Shown here in pieces: positions 1 through 8,101 of a stretch of DNA of 64,000 bases. The translations under genes and the position numbers were made by a program. The DNA lies in assembly GCA_018335935.1 (NCBI GenBank), contig JAGXRG010000056.1, positions 45,177 through 109,176 on the forward strand, given 5' to 3'. Position 1 is the first letter of the stretch. Each line of letters opens with the position of its first letter. Source of the stretch: Chitinophagaceae bacterium. GTDB lineage: Bacteria > Bacteroidota > Bacteroidia > Chitinophagales > Chitinophagaceae. The notes under the pieces were generated by a model that was given only the letters and a program-made list of their open reading frames with translations, had not been told where the DNA came from and made no database searches.

Positions 1-829
1 AAAAACTAACTGGCAATGTGCCTTTTGAACTAGCTACATAACTTAATGCACCAGAAAATACTGTATATTTTTTACCAGATTCAAAATTTTGATTAAAGGT
101 TAAAACTGTGCTATCTAAATAAAGAAATTTGATTACACTTATGCCCGGCGTAATGCTTTGAAATTTATTAAAATTAGAATCGGTTTTATTATCTAAATAT
201 TTTCTGTTGGTAATCGTTACATTATCTAAATAATTACTGAGTTTGAATGTAACTGGTGTTGAAGTGGTGAGTGGATCTATACTTAAAAACCTTACTTGTG
301 CTGCTCCACCTGAAATGGGTGTTAAATCATTTGTTAATAATACTTCTCCTATAGGTGCAGCAGGTGAAGTAAATAAAACATAAGTATAATAGCTATAAGG
401 TTTAAAAAGGTAACTAGCTGTAGTTTGAACAGGATCTGAAGCTAAACCATTTCCAATTTTACTTTTAACAACCCCATTACCTGCATATACAACAGTATAA
501 CTTCCATCTTTTTTTAATGCAATAGAATCGTTGTAGGTAACATAGGCAAAAGCTGAAGTAGAAAAATTTAAGGATTGAATATAAGCATGAGGATTTGCAG
601 CACTTCCACTACCACCTGAACCCGAAGAACCTGAACTACCAGAACCAGAACCTGAACCTGGTAATGGCGTAGCTGAAGAAGAGCCTCCACCAGTTGTAGA
701 ACCACTAGTAGAAGCAGCTCTTGTATTACCAGTATATTTTGTGCAAGAGATAAATATTGAAAATAAACAAAAGCAAACGATTACTTGTTGTAAAAATTTC
801 AAACTACATCTTTCATTATTTTTTTCCAT
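1..829 (-). CDS. Secreted lipoprotein with Ser/Gly linker, DUF4397-like (partial, C-terminus beyond window)
   Basis: The frame is open from an ATG at 829 down to base 1, 276 codons, so the C-terminus is cut by the window edge. The N-terminus has a hydrophobic segment (about residues 13-28) ending in IFISC, a lipobox with Cys29 as the probable lipidated residue, so the protein should sit on the cell envelope. Residues about 40-77 are a low-complexity Ser/Gly/Thr linker. The rest looks like beta-strand-rich extracellular sequence, and a VRFLSIDP stretch near residue 176 resembles the DUF4397 fold common in Bacteroidota lipoproteins. The family assignment is tentative; the lipoprotein call is firmer. 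It is divergent from the dehydrogenase at 1078. Confidence 0.7.
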   Translation of the reverse strand, partial: MEKNNERCSLKFLQQVIVCFCLFSIFISCTKYTGNTRAASTSGSTTGGGSSSATPLPGSGSGSGSSGSSGSGGSGSAANPHAYIQSLNFSTSAFAYVTYNDSIALKKDGSYTVVYAGNGVVKSKIGNGLASDPVQTTASYLFKPYSYYTYVLFTSPAAPIGEVLLTNDLTPISGGAAQVRFLSIDPLTTSTPVTFKLSNYLDNVTITNRKYLDNKTDSNFNKFQSITPGISVIKFLYLDSTVLTFNQNFESGKKYTVFSGALSYVASSKGTLPVSF

Positions 830-1077
830 AGCCCTAAATAGTTTTTACATCATATTCATTTGCTTTAATTGTATATTCATACAAAAAAGACAAAGATGTT
901 TTTTAGGGTGGATGAACTCAGATAGCTGTAATACACTCTTTACAGAATATTACACTTCTTAACCTATACTGAACGTAGAAAAAGAACTATTATTGTCTTT
1001 TAAACCTAATTCTGTACTGATTTTGATGAGGTATTTACTCAATATTGTTCAGATATTTGCTTGAATCAAGTTACATT

Positions 1078-2271
1078 ATGCTTACAATTGGATTAATTAA
1101 AGAAACTAAACAGCCCGCCGATAATAGAGTAGCTTTTACTCCAGCTCAATGTAAATGGATCAACCAAAACCTACCTATAAAAATTGTCGTTGAAACAAGT
1201 GCCAACCGCTGTTTTAAAGATGATGAATATAGAAAACAAGGTATTGAAATGGTGACTAATTTAAACGACTGCCATATTTTAATGGGTATTAAAGAAGTGG
1301 CAATAGATACTTTAATTCCTAATAAAACTTATTTATTTTTTAGTCATACTAAAAAATTACAACCTTACAATAAAAATCTATTTAAAGCTTTAATAGAAAA
1401 ACAAATCACTTTAATTGACTATGAATGTTTAGAGCATGAAGATGGTCAAAGAATGATTGGGTTTGGCTTTTTTGCTGGAATTGTTGGTGCTCACAATGGA
1501 TTAATGGCTTATGGTATTAGAACACAAACTTTTAATTTAGAAAGAGTGTATAAAACCAAAGATTACAGACAACTTATCAATACTTACTTTGGCGTAAAAA
1601 TTCCCCCTATAAAAATTGCTGTAACAGGTAGTGGTAGAGTATCGCATGGCATTATTGAAATTATGAACTTAATGGATATTCAGGAGGTTGAACCAGAAGA
1701 ATTTATTGAACAAAAATTCACCTATCCAGTATACGTTCACTTAAAAGGAAAAGATTTATACCAGCATAAAATAACTGAGAATTATAAAAGATTAGACTTT
1801 CACCAAAACCCACAAGATTATAATTGTTTATTTAAAAAATATTTACCCTTCACTGATGTTTTATTGAATGGAGTATACTGGGATACGCAAGTGCCTAGAC
1901 TATTTGAAATGGAAGATTTAAAAAGCAATCAATTCAAAATTTCAACAATAGCAGATATTACAGACGATAAACATGGTAGTATACCTTGTAATTTAGGAGA
2001 TCAATCTATTGAAAATCCTGTTTATGGGGTTGATAGAAATACATTTAACAAAACCGAACCTTATTTAAATCATGTTGTTGATGTTATGGCTGTTGGAAAT
2101 TTGCCCAACGAATTACCCAGAGATGCAAGTAGATATTTTGGTGAACAATTAATAAAATATATTTTACCAGATTTAATTAAAGGTGAAAGTAATATAATCG
2201 ATAAGGCTACTATTCTTAATGAAGGTAAAATAACAAAGCCTTTCGAATATATGAAAGGCTTTGCAAAATAA
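1078..2271 (+). CDS. NAD(P)-dependent oxidoreductase, alanine/saccharopine dehydrogenase (AlaDh/PNT) family
   Basis: 397 residues from the ATG at 1078; an earlier TTG at 1045 is open but adds 11 unlikely residues, whereas MLTIGLIKE starts the fold directly. Residues 5-22 carry the KETK..NRVAFTP motif of the AlaDh/PNT N-terminal domain. FFSHTKKLQ (88-95) lies where the family binds substrate with His and Lys. VTGSGRVSHG (182-191) is the start of the dinucleotide-binding domain. The long middle domain and the SHTKK motif recall the saccharopine dehydrogenase side of the family more than classical alanine dehydrogenase, but the substrate cannot be told from sequence. It stands alone and converges on the M1 peptidase at 2288. 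Confidence 0.85.
   Translation: MLTIGLIKETKQPADNRVAFTPAQCKWINQNLPIKIVVETSANRCFKDDEYRKQGIEMVTNLNDCHILMGIKEVAIDTLIPNKTYLFFSHTKKLQPYNKNLFKALIEKQITLIDYECLEHEDGQRMIGFGFFAGIVGAHNGLMAYGIRTQTFNLERVYKTKDYRQLINTYFGVKIPPIKIAVTGSGRVSHGIIEIMNLMDIQEVEPEEFIEQKFTYPVYVHLKGKDLYQHKITENYKRLDFHQNPQDYNCLFKKYLPFTDVLLNGVYWDTQVPRLFEMEDLKSNQFKISTIADITDDKHGSIPCNLGDQSIENPVYGVDRNTFNKTEPYLNHVVDVMAVGNLPNELPRDASRYFGEQLIKYILPDLIKGESNIIDKATILNEGKITKPFEYMKGFAK
2234..2263. terminator. Hairpin inside the dehydrogenase 3' end, possible convergent terminator
   Basis: CAAAGCCTTTC (2234-2244) pairs perfectly over 11 bp with GAAAGGCTTTG (2253-2263) across an 8-base loop. It lies in the last codons of the dehydrogenase, 8 bp before its stop. 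On the minus strand it follows the M1 peptidase stop and is trailed by TTATTTTA. It could end the minus-strand transcript; the T-tract is imperfect. Confidence 0.45.
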
Positions 2272-2287
2272 TTTAATAAAAAATCAA

Positions 2288-4231
2288 TTAGCCTGGCACA
2301 ACTATTTTGTTATTTATTCTGTTCATGTCTGCCATTCTATGTGTAGGGTCAATTTCAATACTTTTAATTTCAATTAACTTTCTTTCTATATTGAATTTAT
2401 ATTTTGGATGTGTCCATCGCCATTCATTATGAATGATTCTAGTTTCTTTATCCTCAGCAATTTTATTACCTAACATCAAATCTAAAGGAATATAGTGCAT
2501 TTCTTTAGTGCCATCTTTATAAGTAATCAATACATCTAAAGGCATAGGCATTTTACCCACACGTTCAATTGTGATTTGTGGTTTACCTATTTCATCATCC
2601 ATAGAAATATTAGCAATTTTATAGTCTATAGTCTTTGTGCTATAAACCCAATACTCTTTATACCATTGTAAGGTTAATCCAGAAGTTTTTTCAGCTACTC
2701 GTATAAAATCGTTAGCATTTGGATGTTTAAATTTCCAAGTATTATAGTAGGCTAATAGAATTCTATCTCTCACTTCATCTCCTACTAAATATCCTAATTG
2801 ATTCAAAAAAACATCTCCTTTTGTGTAAGCAGCATTAGAGTAACCATAATTAGTATTGAAATGATCGGCATGAGTAGTTAAAGGCTCTTCGAACCCACTA
2901 TTTGCTAAACGCATATAAGCTTTGTATTCATTGAACTGATTTTTTGGCAATTCATCGGCATCTGCTAAAAGTTCATGTTGTGTTTTTTGTTTTGAACTTG
3001 CAGAGGTAAAAGGAGATTGTGGTGCCCAATTATTATTATAATAATCCATCACTAAATTCTCTGCATAAGAAGTAAATCCTTCATCCATCCAACCAAATAA
3101 ACTTTCATTAGTGCCTAATATTTGTTGATACCAACTATGCATCCATTCGTGAAAAACAGTACCTAAGCCTGGTCCTTTTAATAAGGTTGCCATAGCATAC
3201 TCCATTCCACCATCTCCACCCTGAATAAAGGAGTATTGTGGATAAGGATAAGCTCCAAATTTTGACTCAATAAAAGGCAATACTTTTTCTGCAGCATATA
3301 AAACATTTTTCCAAGCACTATCAGCTTGAGCATCTTTTTGCTTGTAAAAAACGTGAATAGTTAAACCATTTCTAATTTTTTTGGAAAGGTGCTGATAAGC
3401 AGTATCTGCAGCCCATACAAAGTCGTGTATATTTTCTCCTTTAAATATCCATGTATTTCTATTGGTCTTAGTTTGTAAAATTTTTCTTCCTGCATCTTCA
3501 TAACCATAACCAATAGAATTGGCATTCTGCAAAAGTCCTGTTGCAGCTACCATAAACTTTTTATTAATATTTATTCTCACTTCGTAATCTCCCCAAACAC
3601 CATAAAATTCACGAGCAATATATTGATTGGCATTCCAACCTTGATAATCATATTCAACCATTTTTGGATACCATTGGCTCATGCTATACATTACACCTTC
3701 TACATTATTTCGGCCACTTCTTCGAATCTGAACAGGAACTTGAGCATTGAATTTAACTATTAAATTAGTTTTAGATTTTGGTAAGATAGGTTGAGACAAA
3801 ACCACTTCTAAAATTGTTTCATGTTCAATTAACTTTTGTTCTTTACCATTAATAGTTAAAGAACTTACACGTTGAAAGCCAATCTCATCTTCTTTAAGTT
3901 TACTAATTCTATCTTTAACCCTTGCATCCCAATCTGGTAAAGGATTTCCAGCTCTATCTGCTCTTGGGGTTAGTTTGCCTAACTCAAGACTTCTTACATC
4001 CATAGAACTATTGGGCTGAAAAGCATTCCAGTATAAATGAAAATAAAGTTTATATAATGTATCTGGTGAGTTATTGTAATAGTCAATGTTTTCAGTACCT
4101 GAAAATTGATGATTTTGCTCGTTTAAGCTAACATCAATTTTATAACTAATTTTTTGTTGCCAACGATCTGGCTGAGCAATAACAAGACTAAGAAAACAAA
4201 GACTTAATAAAGTAAAAATCGCTTTTTTCAT
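2288..4231 (-). CDS. Secreted M1 family zinc metallopeptidase
   Basis: 647 residues with a Sec signal peptide (residues 1-19, ending VIAQ). The M1 zinc site is complete: HEWMH at 361-365 with the third ligand Glu384 in WMDEGF, the family's HExxH-x18-E spacing. GGMEYAM at 341-347 stands where M1 enzymes have the GxMEN exopeptidase motif, in a changed form common in Bacteroidota members of the family. The N-terminal 220 residues fit the beta-saddle domain. The enzyme should trim peptides in the periplasm or on the cell surface. No T9SS sorting domain is seen at the C-terminus. A second M1 peptidase with a different core is at 8102. Confidence 0.93.
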   Translation of the reverse strand: MKKAIFTLLSLCFLSLVIAQPDRWQQKISYKIDVSLNEQNHQFSGTENIDYYNNSPDTLYKLYFHLYWNAFQPNSSMDVRSLELGKLTPRADRAGNPLPDWDARVKDRISKLKEDEIGFQRVSSLTINGKEQKLIEHETILEVVLSQPILPKSKTNLIVKFNAQVPVQIRRSGRNNVEGVMYSMSQWYPKMVEYDYQGWNANQYIAREFYGVWGDYEVRININKKFMVAATGLLQNANSIGYGYEDAGRKILQTKTNRNTWIFKGENIHDFVWAADTAYQHLSKKIRNGLTIHVFYKQKDAQADSAWKNVLYAAEKVLPFIESKFGAYPYPQYSFIQGGDGGMEYAMATLLKGPGLGTVFHEWMHSWYQQILGTNESLFGWMDEGFTSYAENLVMDYYNNNWAPQSPFTSASSKQKTQHELLADADELPKNQFNEYKAYMRLANSGFEEPLTTHADHFNTNYGYSNAAYTKGDVFLNQLGYLVGDEVRDRILLAYYNTWKFKHPNANDFIRVAEKTSGLTLQWYKEYWVYSTKTIDYKIANISMDDEIGKPQITIERVGKMPMPLDVLITYKDGTKEMHYIPLDLMLGNKIAEDKETRIIHNEWRWTHPKYKFNIERKLIEIKSIEIDPTHRMADMNRINNKIVVPG

Positions 4232-4308
4232 ATTTTATAAAATGTGAATTGCAATATTAATACAATACCATCTTAAAATTATGTTGAAAAGGATGAGCTA
4301 ACTGTAGA

Positions 4309-4782
4309 TTAAAAGTTTAAGAACTGTACAATTTGTTCAAGGTATTTTTGATCTATTTCATCAAATGAACTTAAGTCACTACTATCAACATCTAAAACGG
4401 CAACAACTGTATTGTTTTCTATAATAGGTATAACTATTTCACTTTTTGAACTGCTGCTGCAAGCAATATGACCAGGAAATTTTTCTACATCATCAACTAT
4501 AATAGTGGTAGCATTTTGCCAACTTGTTCCACAAACCCCTCTTCCCTTTTTTATTCTAGTACAAGCAACTGGACCTTGAAAAGGACCTAAAACCAGTTCG
4601 TCTGACTTTACTATATAAAACCCAACCCATAACCAATTAAATTGCTCTTTTAAAGCAGCAGCAACATTTGCCAGATTGGCAATTAAATCATCTTCCCCCA
4701 TTAACAACCCTTTTATCTGAGGAATAATAGATAAATATTGTTCTTCTTTTGAACCTATAACAATTGATAAATCTTCAGCCAT
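4309..4782 (-). CDS. Free methionine-(R)-sulfoxide reductase (GAF domain)
   Basis: 157 residues from the ATG at 4782; a 16-residue upstream extension is open but would run through the neighbouring terminator hairpin. The whole protein is one GAF domain. LGPFQG (65-70), GVCGTS (82-87) and HIACSS (105-110) place cysteines at 74, 84 and 108. These keep the 10- and 24-residue spacing of the three cysteines of E. coli fRMsr (84, 94, 118), so the enzyme should reduce free methionine-R-sulfoxide in the cytoplasm. It lies downstream of the small lipoprotein gene, separated by a strong terminator, so it probably has its own promoter. Confidence 0.9.
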   Translation of the reverse strand: MAEDLSIVIGSKEEQYLSIIPQIKGLLMGEDDLIANLANVAAALKEQFNWLWVGFYIVKSDELVLGPFQGPVACTRIKKGRGVCGTSWQNATTIIVDDVEKFPGHIACSSSSKSEIVIPIIENNTVVAVLDVDSSDLSSFDEIDQKYLEQIVQFLNF

Positions 4783-4810
4783 AAAATAATTTTTTACAAA
4801 GAAATGAAAT

Positions 4811-4845
4811 AAAAAAATACAGCCTCCCAAAATTGGGAGGCTGTA
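4811..4845 (-). terminator. Intrinsic terminator of the 59-aa lipoprotein gene
   Basis: TACAGCCTCCCAA (4818-4830) pairs with TTGGGAGGCTGTA (4833-4845). On the minus strand the 13-bp stem is followed by seven T residues (4817-4811). It lies 50 bp past the stop of the lipoprotein gene at 4895. Confidence 0.9.
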
Positions 4846-4894
4846 ATAATTAAACTTTAAAGTATTAATTTAATGCTCAGAATATCTGAACAAA

Positions 4895-5074
4895 TTATTT
4901 TGTTTCAGTTGCAGGAGCAGCAGCAGGAGCTGTAGTATCAGCAACAGGAGCTGTAGTATCAGCAACAGGAGCTTCTACTGGAGCAGCAGTTGTATCAACA
5001 GCTGGAGCAGCAGTTTCACCAGAATTACAAGCAACAAAACCAACGATAGCGATTAACGCAAGAACTTTTTTCAT
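4895..5074 (-). CDS. Small Ala/Pro/Thr-rich lipoprotein, 59 aa
   Basis: ATG at 5074, TAA at 4897-4895. MKKVLALIAIVGFVAC is a short lipoprotein signal with the probable lipidated Cys16. The mature part is only about 43 residues, almost entirely Ala, Pro, Thr, Val and Asp, and includes a PVADTTA unit twice, encoded by a perfect 21-bp direct repeat at 4929-4970. A strong terminator follows, so this is a monocistronic, probably well-expressed gene. It may act as a flexible envelope or periplasmic polymer; I know no named family. It is too short for usual ORF cut-offs, but the signal peptide, lipobox, stop and terminator together make it convincing. Confidence 0.8.
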   Translation of the reverse strand: MKKVLALIAIVGFVACNSGETAAPAVDTTAAPVEAPVADTTAPVADTTAPAAAPATETK

Positions 5075-5217
5075 TTTAAATTTTTTTATTATTAATAATA
5101 CCTATTAATACCCTAATGACATAAAAGGTAACCCACAACTTTAAAAATATTTTTAAAAATATATTTTCACTGCCTTTGGGTTACTTTTACAGCCCTTAAC
5201 GTATAAACAATAGTATA

Positions 5218-5784
5218 GTGAAATCGGAGTTAATTGAACAAAACTTAATTATAGGATTAGCCAACAACGATTCCAAAGCGATTGAAACCATTTATAAACA
5301 AAATTTTAATATGGTTCAATCTTTAGTTCTTAATAATAATGGTTCTTATGATGATGCTAGAGATATTTTTCAAGAATCTCTCATTACTTTATACGAAAAA
5401 GCCAGTCAGGAAAGCTTTGTACTCTCTTGCAAAATATCTACATACTTATACTCTGTTGCAAGAAGATTATGGTTGAAAAGATTACAACAATTAGGCAAGT
5501 ATGTGAATTCGATGGATAATTTGGAAGAAACCGTTTCATTAGGCGACGATATTGAAATTCATCAGAAAAGAGACCATGATTATGAAATAATGGAAAGAGC
5601 ATTAAATAGTATGGGTGAACCTTGCAAAAGTATTTTAGAAGGCTTTTATGTTAAGAAAATGGATATGCAAACTTTAGCACAAGAATTTGGTTATACCAAT
5701 GCCGATAATGCTAAAAATCAGAAATATAAATGTTTAATTAGGTTGAAGAAGTTGTTTTTTACACAATACAACATTGGAGAATAG
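5218..5784 (+). CDS. ECF-like sigma-70 family RNA polymerase sigma factor
   Basis: 188 residues from a GTG at 5218; no better start is in frame nearby. DARDIFQESLITLYEKA (about 42-58) is sigma region 2, where the factor binds core polymerase and the -10 element. The C-terminal part (about 120-180), with LAQEFGYTNADNAKNQKYKC, is the region 4 helix-turn-helix for -35 recognition. Only regions 2 and 4 are present, so it is ECF-like. The next gene begins 4 bp after this stop and encodes a membrane protein whose cytoplasmic N-terminus is placed as an anti-sigma would be. The two form one operon ending at a terminator at 6920. Confidence 0.88.
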   Translation: MKSELIEQNLIIGLANNDSKAIETIYKQNFNMVQSLVLNNNGSYDDARDIFQESLITLYEKASQESFVLSCKISTYLYSVARRLWLKRLQQLGKYVNSMDNLEETVSLGDDIEIHQKRDHDYEIMERALNSMGEPCKSILEGFYVKKMDMQTLAQEFGYTNADNAKNQKYKCLIRLKKLFFTQYNIGE

Positions 5785-5788
5785 AATT

Positions 5789-6895
5789 ATGGAAGACATT
5801 TTATTATTACAAGCTATAGAAAGATATTACTCAGGTGCAATGCAGCCTGCAGAAAAAGAATATTTTGAAGAGCTCAGAAAAAACAATCCAGAAATTGATC
5901 AATTGGCTGTTGAACATCAAATGTTTTTACAACAATTAAATAATTTTAGCAATAGAAATAATTTTAAACACAATTTAATTGATGTTCATGCTAAATTATT
6001 ATCTCTAGGTGAATTAAATGAAGGTGGAGAACTATCAACAAAAGCTAAAGTTGTTTCTATCTGGAAAAAATATAAAAAAGTTACAGGAATTGCTGCAGCT
6101 GTAGGTGGAGGAATTGCTTTGCTTATAAGCACTTTGGTAGCTTACTTTAATCCAATCTCTCCAAATGTTACCAAACTTGGAGCACAATTAAAGAATCAAG
6201 AAAATCAGATTGCTGTTTTAAAGAACGAAATTATTAAAAGTAAAATACCTTCTAAAGCTGAGATTAAAGGTGGTGGTTCATCTTTCTTAATTGATGGAAA
6301 AGGTTATTTAATTACTAACGCCCATGTGGTTGAAGGGGCAACTTCTGCTAGTGTATTTAATGGTGAGGGCAAAGAATTCAGTGCAGCAATTGCATATGTA
6401 AATGCTGAACAAGATTTAGCCATTCTAAAAATAAACGATGCCGAATTTGAACCTGTAAAAAATCTACCTTATGGCATAAAAAACAATATTGGAAATATTG
6501 GAGAAGAAATTTATACCATAGGCTTTCCAAATTTTCCAAGAACAGATATAGTCTATAATGTGGGTTATTTAAGCTCAAAAATTGGTTATAACGGCGATAC
6601 AGTTGCTTATCAAATTCAAATGAATGCTAATCATGGCAATAGTGGTGGACCCATTTTTAACAAACGTGGTGAAGTAATTGGCGTTTTAAGTACAAAACTT
6701 TCAAAGGCTGATGGAGTGAGTTTTGCTATCAAAAGCAAAAATATTTTTCAACTCGTTAATGATTTAAAAACTGCTGATTCAACAGCTAGTAATATTAAAA
6801 TAAATACTTCGACTAAATTAAACGATGAAGATCGTGTTACTCAAATAAAAAAGATTGAACACTATGTGTATATGGTTAAAGCATATAGAAACTAA
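5789..6895 (+). CDS. Membrane-anchored trypsin-like serine protease with anti-sigma-like N-terminus
   Basis: 368 residues from the ATG at 5789, 4 bp after the sigma factor stop; an in-frame TTG at 5774 overlaps that gene and is less likely. Residues 1-95 are a soluble, charged, helical segment (ERYYSGAMQPAEKEYFEEL near the start) that resembles the cytoplasmic part of Bacteroidota anti-sigma proteins. One membrane helix follows (about 98-119), then a coiled-coil-like stretch (about 128-152). The rest is a chymotrypsin-fold protease of the S1C/Do type with His179 in TNAHVV, Asp209 in EQDLAIL and Ser285 in GNSGGP, so the triad is complete. There is no PDZ domain. The layout suggests one protein that both holds the sigma factor and senses or cleaves something in the periplasm. 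The anti-sigma role is inferred from position and topology. Confidence 0.85.
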   Translation: MEDILLLQAIERYYSGAMQPAEKEYFEELRKNNPEIDQLAVEHQMFLQQLNNFSNRNNFKHNLIDVHAKLLSLGELNEGGELSTKAKVVSIWKKYKKVTGIAAAVGGGIALLISTLVAYFNPISPNVTKLGAQLKNQENQIAVLKNEIIKSKIPSKAEIKGGGSSFLIDGKGYLITNAHVVEGATSASVFNGEGKEFSAAIAYVNAEQDLAILKINDAEFEPVKNLPYGIKNNIGNIGEEIYTIGFPNFPRTDIVYNVGYLSSKIGYNGDTVAYQIQMNANHGNSGGPIFNKRGEVIGVLSTKLSKADGVSFAIKSKNIFQLVNDLKTADSTASNIKINTSTKLNDEDRVTQIKKIEHYVYMVKAYRN

Positions 6896-6919
6896 TAAAT
6901 CCTAAAAACCAGTTAAAAG

Positions 6920-6947
6920 CCTTGAATAGTAATGTTCAAGGTTTTTT
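6920..6947 (+). terminator. Intrinsic terminator of the sigma/protease operon
   Basis: CCTTGAA (6920-6926) pairs with TTCAAGG (6935-6941) around an 8-base loop, followed by six T. Flanking A residues extend the stem against the T-tract. It lies 24 bp after the protease stop and before the lpxB start at 6982. Confidence 0.85.
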
Positions 6948-6981
6948 ATTTTGTTCAAAACCAAAGTTTACATTTGCTGTA

Positions 6982-8091
6982 ATGAAGTATTACATCATTG
7001 CAGGAGAAGCTAGTGGCGATTTGCACGGCAGTAATTTGATTCATCAAATCAAATTAAAAGATGCACCTGCATCTATTCGTTGTTGGGGTGGAGATTTAAT
7101 GCAAAACTCAGGAGCTACACTAGTAAAGCATTACAGAGATTTAGCTTTTATGGGATTTGTTGAAGTAATGAAAAATCTTCCCACTATTTTTAAAAATTTA
7201 GCTTTTTGTAAAGAAGATATTTTACAATTTCAACCAGATATTTTAGTGTTGATTGATTACCCTGGTTTCAATTTGAGAATTGCCAAATGGGCTAAACAAC
7301 AAAACATTAAAATTGCTTATTATATTTCTCCTCAAGTTTGGGCATGGAAAGCTAGTAGAGTAAAGCAAATGAAGCAAGACATCGATAAAATGATTTGCAT
7401 TCTACCTTTTGAAAAAGATTATTATAAAACTGTTTGGAATTGGAATGTTGAATATGTGGGGCATCCTTTAACGGAAGTAATTGAAAATTGGTTAACCGTC
7501 AACAGTCAACGGTCAACAGTTATACAAACTAAAAACATTGCTGTACTCCCTGGCAGCAGAAAACAAGAAATACAAAAGAAACTGCCTATAATGCTTAGTG
7601 TTGCAAAACATTTTACAGATTATGAATTTGTGGTTGCAAAAGCTCCAGGCATTGAAGATGAATTTTATGAAACTTTTTTAAGTCTTTATCCAAACGTAAG
7701 TTCAGTAAAAAACGATACTTATCATTTGCTTTCAAAATCAAGTGCAGCTTTAGTTACTAGTGGCACAGCAACCTTAGAAACTGCATTATTTGGAGTGCCT
7801 GAAGTAGTGTGTTATAAAGCCAATAATATCAGCTACCAAATTGGAAAAAGAGTAGTGAAAATTAAATTCATTTCTTTAGTGAATTTGATTATGGATAAGT
7901 TGGTGGTGAAAGAATTAATTCAAGATGATTTAAATGCTGAAAATCTTAAAACTGAACTTGAACAACTTTTATTTGATGATGTAAGAAAACAACAATTAGA
8001 ACTAGACTATAAAGAACTTTGGAATAAATTATATACAGATGGAAGTCCATCTGAAAAAGCTGCAACTATTATTTACAAAATGATTAAGTAG
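6982..8091 (+). CDS. lpxB: Lipid-A-disaccharide synthase
   Basis: 369 residues from the ATG at 6982, where the product begins directly with the fold (MKYYIIAGEASGDLHGS); an in-frame TTG at 6922 lies inside the upstream terminator and is rejected. GEASGDLHG (8-16), YYISPQVWAWKASR and LPGSRKQEI are hallmarks of GT19 glycosyltransferases. The enzyme joins UDP-diacylglucosamine to lipid X to form the disaccharide of lipid A at the inner membrane. A run of four 7-bp units (7491-7518) is read in frame in the middle of the gene, between the two Rossmann-like halves. The M1 peptidase gene follows after 10 bp, so the two are probably co-transcribed. Confidence 0.95.
   Translation: MKYYIIAGEASGDLHGSNLIHQIKLKDAPASIRCWGGDLMQNSGATLVKHYRDLAFMGFVEVMKNLPTIFKNLAFCKEDILQFQPDILVLIDYPGFNLRIAKWAKQQNIKIAYYISPQVWAWKASRVKQMKQDIDKMICILPFEKDYYKTVWNWNVEYVGHPLTEVIENWLTVNSQRSTVIQTKNIAVLPGSRKQEIQKKLPIMLSVAKHFTDYEFVVAKAPGIEDEFYETFLSLYPNVSSVKNDTYHLLSKSSAALVTSGTATLETALFGVPEVVCYKANNISYQIGKRVVKIKFISLVNLIMDKLVVKELIQDDLNAENLKTELEQLLFDDVRKQQLELDYKELWNKLYTDGSPSEKAATIIYKMIK
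7491..7518 (+). repeat. Four 7-bp GTCAACN units inside lpxB
   Basis: GTTAACC, GTCAACA, GTCAACG and GTCAACA follow each other with a 7-bp period, then degenerate. Because 7 is not a multiple of 3 the units are read in three frames, giving a hydrophilic VNSQRSTV segment in a probable surface loop of LpxB. Confidence 0.8.
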
Positions 8092-8101
8092 TGATTAAAC
8101 A

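Noticed and set aside
741..962. 73-codon plus-strand frame
   Set aside because: It overlaps the signal region of the lipoprotein on the other strand and its product is low-complexity and hydrophobic without homologue features.
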